A DNA stretch of 5,789 nt from CAYUCJ01 sp049282265 (GTDB lineage Bacteria; Desulfobacterota; DSM-4660; Desulfatiglandales; Desulfatiglandaceae). This document shows, piece by piece, positions 1-5,700 of the stretch (within the stretch, counting starts at the first letter, position 1; every line of letters begins with the position of its first letter). Location: positions 1 through 5,789 of the forward strand of contig JBAPTR010000058.1 of NCBI GenBank assembly GCA_049282265.1, given 5' to 3'. Both the position numbers and the translations under genes were made by a program. Under the pieces are notes generated by a model. The model was not told the DNA's origin, searched no databases, and saw only the letters and a program-made list of their open reading frames with translations.

Positions 1-1121
1 GTCTGGTATGAACTGTTAAGGTTAACCTTGTTGTAGCCAAATCCGTGATTGATGGTCGATGGATTGGTCAGCACAGTCATATTGCCGTTTTTGTCGTATA
101 TAAATCCAACGGAACTTCCATCCGGTCTGCTGATCCCGGTGGTTCGTCCCATTGCATCGTGGGTGTAAGTGGATGTATATCCTCCCGGATCGGTTAAAGA
201 TTGGAGGAACCCCTGGGCATTATAAGTAAAGTCGGTCCCTCTATTGTTAGTATCGACAGAGGTCAACCGCCCTTTGGTATCATACCCGTAAGTGGTATCA
301 AAAAGACCGGGGATACTCATACTTTCTGTCTCCAGTGTTGAAGGATTATAAAGCATGGTGACTGTTCTTCCTTCAGGAGACGTCACCGTCTTTTGAGATT
401 GAAGAACATTGTTTTCTAAAGTCGTCTGTTTACCGTTAACTGTCACCGTTTCGGTGATCAAATCCGGGGTATCGTCCGTGTCCGTATCCTGATAAGTCTT
501 ATCTCTGAGTGTGACTTTTTCCAGATCGGAAGGCGTTGTTTCCGTCATTTCTTTGACAAATTTGAACTTGTATTCGGAATCAATGCCATATTTAAATTCA
601 AGGTCCATGCCGCAAGGCAGAGACTTGTTAACGGTCAAACCATCATCCGATTCACTAAACAACGTCTGAGAACCTGCAGGACCGGTGATGGTGGAAGTGT
701 AGGCACCGGTTGAATCCGTGTGATCCAGGTAAGAGGTAAGGTTTCCTTCTCCGGTGAGCATTTCTGTTAGAATATCGCCATTGGCGGAGGCTGTTCTATT
801 ATATTGCCAATGTCCCCCTTCCTCATCTGTAACATCCGTCAGTTTCCCCGTAGAATTAAATGTATGATCAAACCGGTTTCCTTCTGGTTCTTTTTCGGCT
901 GTCATCAGCCCATCGGAAGTGTATTCAAAGCTGTAAAAGCTGCCATCCGGATAGGCAATTCGAGTGAGATGGTTTGAAGCATCTATTGATAGCTGCGTAG
1001 TGAGACCATCGGGAGAGGTAATCGATGTCGGGATACCGTTGCCATCCCGACTAATGGTGGTTTGGTTGCCGAACTGGTCGGTAATGGAAATCAGGTTGTT
1101 GTTTACATCATAACCGAATTC
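1..1121 (-). repeat. Start of YD (RHS) repeat region (residues 1281 onward)
   Basis: From about residue 1281 the protein has the irregular YD pattern, roughly 20-residue units of Y-D-x-x-G-x-L/x-x-(I/V)-T-D-x-x-G. Examples are FGYDVNNNLISITDQFGN, YGYDTKGRLTSVDTNN, YNAQGFLQSLTDPGG, YTHDAMGRTTGISRPDG and IYDKNGNMTVLT. A more divergent stretch (about 1410-1545), with the Asp/Thr-rich DTDTDDTPD, separates two clear blocks. The region continues past the left edge, so the usual conserved RHS core and C-terminal tip are not visible. Confidence 0.92.
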
Positions 1122-4100
1122 GCGCAATATAGCTCTCGTATCAAGGTCGATAGTGCTTTTATGGAGACCAGCACTGGACATGATATGGCCCAAACCATTA
1201 TCTTCTTCAAAAGAGATGTCTCCGCCAGCCATTGATGCTTCAATATCAGAGGGTGGCCCTACTTTGCGGATACGGCAGTAATCAGTATCACAGATAAATA
1301 TATTTCCACCACTATCCACTGTTACTCCCACTGGCCAGCAAAGACTTGCATCGCCAGCAGGTCCTCCGTCGCCACTAAAATCACAGGTTCCATTTCCTGC
1401 CACCGTAGTGATAATACCACTGGTATCCACCTTTCGGATGCGATTGTTATCACCATCAGCGATGTAGAGATTGCCTTGTGTATCAATGGCAAGACCCAAA
1501 GCCTCGGACAGTTCGGCATTGGTGGCCGGCCCCCCGTCACCACTATAACCCCAGTTGCCGTTTCCTGCCACCGTAGTGATGATACCGCTGGTATCTACTT
1601 TGCGGACTCTACTGGAATACGGTTCGGAAATATATAGGTTACCGGCATCATCTATCTTCACAAAAGAGGGAAATCCGAGCCGAGCTTGGGTAGCCGGCCC
1701 CCCGTCACCACTCTCTCCGAGGGTGCCATTGCCGACCACTGTCGTGATGATGCCGTCAGTGGCAACTTTACGGATCACATTGTTCTCCAGATCTGCGATA
1801 TAGATATTTCCTTGACGGTCTATATCTATACCGAAAGGTCCGTTCAATTGGGCTTGTGAGGCCTGTCCGCCATCACCGCTATATCCGGGAGTTCCAGTGC
1901 CGGCTACAGTGGAAATGATACCGCTGGTGTCAATCTTTCGAATGCGATTGTTTAATACATCGACAATGTAAAGGTTCCCTTGTTCGTCCAGCGCAGCGTC
2001 CCATGGCCCATTTAACTGGGCATTAACAGCAGGAATGCCGTCGCCATTGTATCCGGGATTCCCAGTCCCGGCAATGGTGGTAATGTTGCCGTCGGCATCC
2101 ACATAACGAATGAAATTATTCCAATATTCCATGATATAATATCCGCCGGAGGGGTCCAGAATTACGTGTGAAGGGGAATAAATTTCTGCCAGTTCAGCCT
2201 TCCCTCCGTCACCGTTGTGACCATAATTCCCATTACCAGCCACGGTTTTAATGATGCGAAAATTATTCTTAATTATTGTTCCGTCTCCCTTATGCAGGGT
2301 GGAGAGACTCATGGGGCTCACTTGATGGTGAGAAGAGAAAGTCCAACCTTCGGCGATAACGCTCTTGTTTTTAACTTCGGAATAAATTGGTGGATTGCTG
2401 CGCTTCCAAGAGATCACTTCCTGCCTGGCTCGGATTGCTGTAAGCTCATCTCCTGCCTGAGCGAAATTACTCGCCTGATAGTAAACTGCGTCATATAGAA
2501 AACCTACGCTGATGTGAGCAATAATAGAGCCAATGATCGGTCTTCCCAAATGATCCAGTCCGTCCCAGATAAGTTCTGCTTTCTGATTGGGCAGAGGGTC
2601 TAATACCTGTTCTAATATACGACCGGCCACCTCGACCTTCACAATGATATTTTTTAGACTTGCAGGGATCGTTTCGCCACTGGCTGGAACGGATATCGCG
2701 GTCTTGTAACCTTCTACCCGATTGCTCGTGTAATGAAAGGTCATATCCGTGCCGGGTATGGGAATGTCTTCGTGGAATATACGGCTTCTGTCTTCTATAA
2801 AAGAATTAACATTGGTTGGGCAGGTTTTTACCTTTGACTGCTGCTGATCTACTGTTGGTATTGTTTCCGGATTTGGAGGTATGGCATCTGCCGGCGGCCC
2901 AATAGGCCAATTGCAGTCCCAGGGCGTGAAATGGGTTACAGCCACTTTCCAGAAAGTGGAATCCGGCGGGTATTTTGCAGAATCATCTAAGCCATTCACC
3001 TCATCGCTGAATGATCCGTTGCTGTTAAGGTCGTCGGGCTGATCATCCCCATTGGCATCCAGGGCATCCACTACGCCGTCTGAATTCGTATCGAGAAGTT
3101 TTACCACAACGCCGTTATCCGAGGGCACCCACACGCCTCTATCCCGGTCGTAATAACCTACAGGAACGACCGTTCCGACATCGAATCCAAGGAAATTATT
3201 TACCCAAATGGCCACGGGCTTTTCGAACCGAACCCTTTGGGCGCCGTCTACGCTAAATTCCGCACAATAGGTGTAAGCGGAGGTGGGCGGCAAGACAGCC
3301 GGCATGGACTCAGGTGTTGTATACTCGGTGGCCCGGGTAGTGATGGTGGTCAGTTCCTGGACATCGTTGCCGTTTTCATCCACCAGATAGGCATGGTTGT
3401 CGCCGGAAAAGACCGTGGTCGCAGACCGGCTGCCGAATTCGTCGGTCACTGGTGTGCTCTGATGAGTGACTACAGTGCCAGGATTACCGTCGAAAATGAC
3501 GGTCGTGGCGGCAGGGTCTTGGGTAATCATCTGAATGGTCTCAGCAATGGCAATGTCATTCCAGGGCACATAGACCTTCCGATGGGTAGTTATAAATCCG
3601 TCCTTTTGATAGACAACGGTTAATGTTGTTCCCCCATCAACCGGAAATGAAAATCGTCCCTGTGCATCGGTTGACACGGTGCCGTATTCCAGATGACCTC
3701 GCAGGCTGATCGAAACACCAGATATCGGAGAATTGTCAATGGAATGAACCTCGCCGGTGATCAATGAAAACCGTTTGGCATCATATTCATTTACTGTGGC
3801 ATCGGGTGGAATCAGATCTTCATATTGCTGGCCGAACGACCCTTCAGGCATTGGCGCTGGATTGCCCATTACCAGGATTTTTGCTTGCGCGCTGCTTGAA
3901 CCTGTGGGGCCGGTGACCGTGATGGTATAGGTAGTGGTATGGTCCGGTGAAACCGTTGTCGACCCATTCACCGGTACGCTTTCGACACCATTATCGATAA
4001 ACGCGCTTTGTGCCCTTTCGGAGTTCCAGGTCAGGGTTATCGATTCACCCTGAGAGATACTGGCCGAAGTCGGGGTCATGATGACGGTGGGAGGTGCATT

Positions 4101-4961
4101 GGGATCGGTCACCGTGATGGTGACTTCAGTTGAGGTCGTACCGCCGGGTCCGGTCACGGTAATGGTATACATGGTTGTTTCCGTAGGTGAAACAGAAATA
4201 GAACCATTCACATCAACCGATCCGATGCCCGGTTCGATCACACAGGTCCCTGCATGAGTGGAGTTCCAGGTGAGGGTGGAGGAATCACCCAAAAGAATCG
4301 CTTCGGGATCGGCACTGATGCTAACAGTGGGCAAAGGGATATTGACGGACACGGTGACGTTTTCAGTGGTCGTGCCGCCCGGGCCGACAGCGGTGAGTGT
4401 GTAGGTAGTGGTCTCGGTGGGAAAAACCTCATAAGACCCGCTTGGATCAACACTCCCGATGCCCGGGTCTATGTTTATGGTATCGGCACCAATAACATTC
4501 CAGGTCAACGTGCTGGACTCTCCCAGCGTGATGGTCTGCGGATCTGCCGAGAAAGTGACTTCCGGAGGCAGTACAGGGGTTCCTCCTGCATTGATTGTTA
4601 TAGTTATTGAAGCCCCGGGAGTTCCCCTGAGGAACACGGTGATAAAATTAGTGGATCGTGAGGTTATTTCCGTTTCAAACACAAGATCATCCCCGGTTAA
4701 AAAATCTCGAAGGGGAACAAGTGTGGTGTTTAAAAGAATAAATCCGCCGGTGATAGATTGTTCTGGCGTATTCTTTGTGATGGTGACAACACCCTCTCCA
4801 GGATTTGCCACATTGAAGGTATGGATCGATGCGTGGATATGCAACCAGCCAATCTCAAAAGATTTTGGGCCGAATACCGTTTGATCTTCAGCGTGAATCA
4901 ATGAAGGGAATGCAGAGCAGACGAGTAAAAAAATGAAGAGACAGCATATTTTTCTATACAT
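1..4961 (-). CDS. Secreted teneurin-like YD/RHS-repeat protein with Ig-like and NHL repeats (C-terminus beyond window)
   Basis: The frame is open from ATG 4961-4959 to the window edge: 1653 complete codons, no stop or frameshift. The start is fixed by GGAGG six bases upstream and by a signal peptide directly after it: residues 1-24, hydrophobic FIFLLVCSAF core, likely cleavage after IHA. Regions: 25-131 beta-rich, unrecognised; 132-365 three Ig-like repeats; 399-472 transthyretin/carboxypeptidase-regulatory-like, ending in VPWN; 473-622 beta-rich; 623-660 Asp/Asn-rich calcium-binding type (DTNSDGVVD); about 714-900 Ig-like plug region with PIPGTDM, GYKT, EGWTF and LHKGDG; 904-1239 six NHL repeats; 1281 onward YD repeats (YDTKGRLTSVD, YNAQGFLQSLTD, HDAMGRTTGI, YDKNGNM). 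YD repeats form a hollow beta-shell and NHL repeats a propeller; the protein should be exported to the periplasm, surface or medium. Domain order matches animal teneurins. Whether it ends in a toxin, adhesin or anchor cannot be seen. Family assignment is firm; role is inference. Confidence 0.95.
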   Translation of the reverse strand, partial: MYRKICCLFIFLLVCSAFPSLIHAEDQTVFGPKSFEIGWLHIHASIHTFNVANPGEGVVTITKNTPEQSITGGFILLNTTLVPLRDFLTGDDLVFETEITSRSTNFITVFLRGTPGASITITINAGGTPVLPPEVTFSADPQTITLGESSTLTWNVIGADTINIDPGIGSVDPSGSYEVFPTETTTYTLTAVGPGGTTTENVTVSVNIPLPTVSISADPEAILLGDSSTLTWNSTHAGTCVIEPGIGSVDVNGSISVSPTETTMYTITVTGPGGTTSTEVTITVTDPNAPPTVIMTPTSASISQGESITLTWNSERAQSAFIDNGVESVPVNGSTTVSPDHTTTYTITVTGPTGSSSAQAKILVMGNPAPMPEGSFGQQYEDLIPPDATVNEYDAKRFSLITGEVHSIDNSPISGVSISLRGHLEYGTVSTDAQGRFSFPVDGGTTLTVVYQKDGFITTHRKVYVPWNDIAIAETIQMITQDPAATTVIFDGNPGTVVTHQSTPVTDEFGSRSATTVFSGDNHAYLVDENGNDVQELTTITTRATEYTTPESMPAVLPPTSAYTYCAEFSVDGAQRVRFEKPVAIWVNNFLGFDVGTVVPVGYYDRDRGVWVPSDNGVVVKLLDTNSDGVVDALDANGDDQPDDLNSNGSFSDEVNGLDDSAKYPPDSTFWKVAVTHFTPWDCNWPIGPPADAIPPNPETIPTVDQQQSKVKTCPTNVNSFIEDRSRIFHEDIPIPGTDMTFHYTSNRVEGYKTAISVPASGETIPASLKNIIVKVEVAGRILEQVLDPLPNQKAELIWDGLDHLGRPIIGSIIAHISVGFLYDAVYYQASNFAQAGDELTAIRARQEVISWKRSNPPIYSEVKNKSVIAEGWTFSSHHQVSPMSLSTLHKGDGTIIKNNFRIIKTVAGNGNYGHNGDGGKAELAEIYSPSHVILDPSGGYYIMEYWNNFIRYVDADGNITTIAGTGNPGYNGDGIPAVNAQLNGPWDAALDEQGNLYIVDVLNNRIRKIDTSGIISTVAGTGTPGYSGDGGQASQAQLNGPFGIDIDRQGNIYIADLENNVIRKVATDGIITTVVGNGTLGESGDGGPATQARLGFPSFVKIDDAGNLYISEPYSSRVRKVDTSGIITTVAGNGNWGYSGDGGPATNAELSEALGLAIDTQGNLYIADGDNNRIRKVDTSGIITTVAGNGTCDFSGDGGPAGDASLCWPVGVTVDSGGNIFICDTDYCRIRKVGPPSDIEASMAGGDISFEEDNGLGHIMSSAGLHKSTIDLDTRAILREFGYDVNNNLISITDQFGNQTTISRDGNGIPTSITSPDGLTTQLSIDASNHLTRIAYPDGSFYSFEYTSDGLMTAEKEPEGNRFDHTFNSTGKLTDVTDEEGGHWQYNRTASANGDILTEMLTGEGNLTSYLDHTDSTGAYTSTITGPAGSQTLFSESDDGLTVNKSLPCGMDLEFKYGIDSEYKFKFVKEMTETTPSDLEKVTLRDKTYQDTDTDDTPDLITETVTVNGKQTTLENNVLQSQKTVTSPEGRTVTMLYNPSTLETESMSIPGLFDTTYGYDTKGRLTSVDTNNRGTDFTYNAQGFLQSLTDPGGYTSTYTHDAMGRTTGISRPDGSSVGFIYDKNGNMTVLTNPSTINHGFGYNKVNLNSSYQ
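1245..2252 (-). repeat. Six tandem NHL repeats, 56 residues (168 bp) each
   Basis: Residues 904-1239 are six repeats with an exact 56-residue period, beginning near 904, 960, 1016, 1072, 1128 and 1184. The unit is I(I/T)TVAGNG..GYSGDGGPA...A.L..P.G(I/L)..D..GNLYIAD..NNRIRKVDTSG. Six repeats make one complete beta-propeller. At DNA level the middle and later units are very alike: 20-base identical stretches occur 168 bases apart at 1393-1412 and 1561-1580, and at 1525-1544 and 1693-1712. The last blade differs by carrying four cysteines. In this family the propeller sits beside the YD shell and may bind a partner. Confidence 0.93.
2982..3095 (-). other. Asp/Asn-rich calcium-binding-type segment (residues 623-660)
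   Basis: Residues 623-660 contain DTNSDGVVDALD, then ANGDDQPDDL, then NSNGSFSDE. The first part fits the D-x-N-x-D-G-x-x-D spacing of EF-hand, dockerin and thrombospondin-3-type calcium loops. The others are looser repeats of it. It lies between the beta-rich insert and a linker with the aromatic motif FTPWDCNWP. Calcium binding is inferred from the motif only. Confidence 0.6.
3546..3767 (-). other. Transthyretin/carboxypeptidase-regulatory-like domain (residues 399-472)
   Basis: Residues 399-472 read as a small beta-sandwich: ITGEV, SPISGVSISL, a DAQGRFSF turn, TLTVVYQKDGF, and RKVYVPWNDI at the end. ITGEV..(N)SPISGV...(T)DAQGRF is the usual carboxypeptidase-regulatory-like pattern. The closing R-x-V-x-(V/L)-P-W-N is also how I recall the transthyretin-related domain of teneurins ending. 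The teneurin comparison is from memory, not from an alignment. Confidence 0.7.
3867..4568 (-). repeat. Three tandem Ig-like repeats (residues 132-365)
   Basis: Three copies with a period of 78-80 residues begin near residues 133, 211 and 291 (PEVTFSADP, PTVSISADP, PTVIMTP). Each has the core pattern LG(E/D)SSTLTWN or QGESITLTWN, then a central glycine-containing turn (GIGSVD in the first two copies) and TTTYTLTAVGPGG or TTTYTITVTGP. They are all-beta, Thr/Ser-rich bacterial Ig-like modules of the kind that extend a surface protein as a stalk. They take the place that the EGF repeats occupy in animal teneurins. Only one cysteine (Cys240) occurs, so no intradomain disulfide is expected. Confidence 0.85.
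4890..4961 (-). other. Signal peptide of the YD/RHS protein
   Basis: Codons 1-24 encode a basic start (MYRK), a hydrophobic stretch (about residues 5-18) and a small-residue cleavage site, IHA before EDQ. This is a classical Sec/signal peptidase I pattern. Cys15 lies in LLVCS, which is a poor lipobox because position -1 is Val rather than Gly, Ala or Ser, so a lipoprotein anchor is less likely. Confidence 0.8.
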
Positions 4962-4967
4962 GGGGAA

Positions 4968-4972
4968 CCTCC
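4968..4972 (-). promoter_or_regulatory. Ribosome binding site of the YD/RHS gene
   Basis: The minus strand reads GGAGG, then TTCCCC, then ATG. This is a full Shine-Dalgarno core with six-base spacing. It decides the start at 4961. Confidence 0.9.
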
Positions 4973-5029
4973 GGATGATGTTTGATGTTTCAACACGTAC
5001 TCAGTTCAACTGGTTACCAGGGATCTTTC

Positions 5030-5045
5030 GCAACTTATGTGCCAG
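5030..5045 (-). promoter_or_regulatory. Sigma-54 (-24/-12) promoter for the YD/RHS gene
   Basis: The minus strand reads CTGGCACATAAGTTGC. This fits the sigma-54 consensus (TGGCAC-N5-TTGC) at every conserved base, with exactly ten bases between the -24 GG and the -12 GC. The predicted transcript start is near 5018, giving a leader of about 57 bases before the ATG. No comparably good sigma-70 promoter is visible on this strand. Sigma-54 promoters need an ATP-hydrolysing enhancer-binding protein; candidate sites for one lie upstream. Confidence 0.75.
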
Positions 5046-5141
5046 GCATATAATTTTTCTAAAGCATCCTCATCTGAAACAATTTCTTTTTGTTCAAATA
5101 TCTTCACAATCCATGATTTGAAAAGGGAACAGACGATTATG

Positions 5142-5167
5142 AAAAAAAAATAATATTTTTAAAAAAA
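5142..5167. other. A/T-tract between enhancer sites and promoter
   Basis: Nine A, then TAATA, five T and seven A follow in succession, including the 7-bp inverted repeat AAAAATA-A-TATTTTT (5146-5160). Phased A/T tracts bend DNA. One lying between candidate enhancer sites and a sigma-54 promoter could help looping, but it may simply be low-complexity sequence. I saw no convincing IHF site. Confidence 0.35.
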
Positions 5168-5219
5168 TGATAGATCAGATTGGAAGGAAAGACTTGATTG
5201 AGGAATATCAAATGAAAAC

Positions 5220-5239
5220 TTGCACAGAGAAATGTGCAT
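5220..5239. promoter_or_regulatory. Candidate enhancer-binding dyad 1 (NtrC-like)
   Basis: TGCACA (5221-5226) and TGTGCA (5233-5238) form a perfect 6-bp dyad with a six-base gap. The NtrC consensus is TGCAC-Y-N5-R-GTGCA, so the half-sites fit but the gap is one base longer. The centre lies about 211 bases upstream of the predicted sigma-54 start, a usual enhancer distance. The identity of the activator is inferred. Confidence 0.55.
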
Positions 5240-5241
5240 TG

Positions 5242-5260
5242 TTGCACAGTTTTTGTGCAA
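5242..5260. promoter_or_regulatory. Candidate enhancer-binding dyad 2 (NtrC-like)
   Basis: TTGCACA (5242-5248), GTTTT, TGTGCAA (5254-5260) is a perfect 7-bp dyad. TGCACA-N5-TGTGCA has the same 17-base geometry as NtrC sites. Its centre is about 21-22 bases, close to two helical turns, from dyad 1, so two dimers could bind on the same face. Dyads 1 and 2 also form a larger palindrome: CTTGCACA at 5219-5226 pairs with TGTGCAAG at 5254-5261. Confidence 0.6.
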
Positions 5261-5261
5261 G

Positions 5262-5291
5262 CGAATAAAAAGTGGGACGTGTTTTTATTCG
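5262..5291. repeat. Perfect 10-bp inverted repeat with 10-base spacer
   Basis: CGAATAAAAA (5262-5271) and TTTTTATTCG (5282-5291) are exact reverse complements separated by GTGGGACGTG. The repeat directly abuts the enhancer-type dyads. It could be an operator, a transcribed hairpin or part of a weak bidirectional terminator. Nothing in the sequence decides between these. Confidence 0.55.
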
Positions 5292-5320
5292 TTTCATAGA
5301 AAATGCTTTTTATTGAAAAT

Positions 5321-5464
5321 TGAGGCCTTTGAAAAAGGTTCAATTTTGTTCAAGGTTAAGGAAGACGAAAATTTTAACCACAGACATACCTTGAGTATTT
5401 CGAGGATTAAAATTTGAGTCTGACACAAAGATTGAACAAAAGAGGGCGTTTTTCAAAGGTCTCA
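5321..5464. repeat. 144-base imperfect palindrome, possible MITE-like element or structured RNA
   Basis: The ends are inverted repeats: TGAGGCCTTTGAAAAA at 5321-5336 matches the reverse complement of 5449-5464 at 15 of 16 bases. Further in, TTTTGTTCAA (5344-5353) pairs exactly with TTGAACAAAA (5432-5441) in the same register. With a one-base shift, GAC..AAATTTTAA (5364-5377) pairs with TTAAAATTT..GTC (5407-5420). A small hairpin (5389-5394 with 5400-5405) caps the centre. So the stem runs nearly the whole length with internal bulges. No coding sequence with a ribosome site is inside. Small non-autonomous transposon, remnant or folded RNA are all possible. Confidence 0.5.
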
Positions 5465-5480
5465 GATTGTCCGTTCCTCC

Positions 5481-5496
5481 GGCGTAGTTGTACGCC
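5481..5496. other. Short perfect hairpin
   Basis: GGCGTA, GTTG, TACGCC forms a 6-bp stem with a four-base loop in otherwise unstructured sequence. On the plus strand only TTT follows and on the minus strand no T-run, so it is a poor terminator in either direction. It could be an operator or chance. Confidence 0.3.
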
Positions 5497-5596
5497 TTTC
5501 ATCATGCATATTTTCTTTCCATTTAGTCCTTTTTAACAGAGGCTTATAGAATCTCTTGCTTCCCGAACAATGAAGCAGATTCAGCGTGATTTTCCC

Positions 5597-5625
5597 TTGA
5601 CAAAAAAAAGATCAATAGGTACAAG
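5597..5625 (+). promoter_or_regulatory. Sigma-70-type promoter for the right-hand gene
   Basis: TTGACA (5597-5602) is a perfect -35 box. After a 17-base spacer comes TACAAG (5620-5625), which matches the -10 consensus at four of six positions. The predicted start is near 5632, leaving an A+T-rich leader of about 70 bases with a T-run (5642-5649). This promoter type differs from that of the divergent large gene. Confidence 0.6.
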
Positions 5626-5700
5626 ACCGGAGTTAATTTTATTTTTTTTAAGATTTAGCTATCATCGTGAAATCATCAACTACAGCTTGACGGAGTTTTT

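Larger units (their letters stand above)
4962..5700. other. Divergent intergenic region, no convincing gene
   Basis: About 740 A+T-rich bases separate two divergent genes. They hold the leader, the sigma-54 promoter and the candidate enhancer dyads of the left gene, an A/T tract, several inverted repeats (5219-5291, 5321-5464, 5481-5496), and the sigma-70-type promoter and leader of the right gene. Short frames here start only at TTG, or lie antisense to the left gene's signal peptide, and lack ribosome sites. Positions 5046-5141 and 5497-5596 show nothing I can name. Confidence 0.8.

Noticed and set aside
1322..1543. 73-codon minus-strand frame inside the NHL region
   Set aside because: It is out of frame with the large gene and overlaps blades whose protein sequence is obvious in the main frame.
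1245..2252. Regularly spaced similar blocks as a CRISPR array or DNA satellite
   Set aside because: The 168-bp period is divisible by three, stays in frame and encodes NHL blades.
4238..4453. 71-codon minus-strand frame inside the Ig-like region
   Set aside because: It is out of frame with the large gene. Its Pro/Ser-rich product is a shadow of the Ig-like repeats.
1555..4884. Several plus-strand open frames of 82-141 codons (for example 1555-1803, 2217-2498, 3237-3623, 4254-4610, 4459-4884)
   Set aside because: All lie antisense to the intact 1653-codon frame, show no recognisable domain, and two of them overlap each other. The minus frame has clear domains throughout.
4905..4925. Cys15 in the signal peptide as a lipoprotein cleavage site
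   Set aside because: Val before the cysteine and its early position do not fit a lipobox. IHA before EDQ is a better signal peptidase I site.
4933..5121. 62-codon plus-strand frame over the promoter of the large gene
   Set aside because: It overlaps the signal peptide codons, ribosome site and sigma-54 promoter on the other strand and has no good ribosome site of its own.
5137..5417. Overlapping frames on both strands in the intergenic region (5137-5343 minus, 5220-5417 plus)
   Set aside because: Both begin at TTG without a ribosome site, run through palindromes and A/T tracts, and encode Phe/Ile/Cys-rich sequence typical of chance translation of A+T-rich DNA.
5319..5469. ATTG on both sides of the 144-base palindrome (5319-5322 and 5466-5469) as a target-site duplication
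   Set aside because: The first ATTG overlaps the TGAG end of the inverted repeat, so element ends and duplication cannot both be right. Four-base matches are expected by chance.
5481..5496. GGCGTA-GTTG-TACGCC as a terminator
   Set aside because: There is no T-run after it on either strand and no gene ends nearby.
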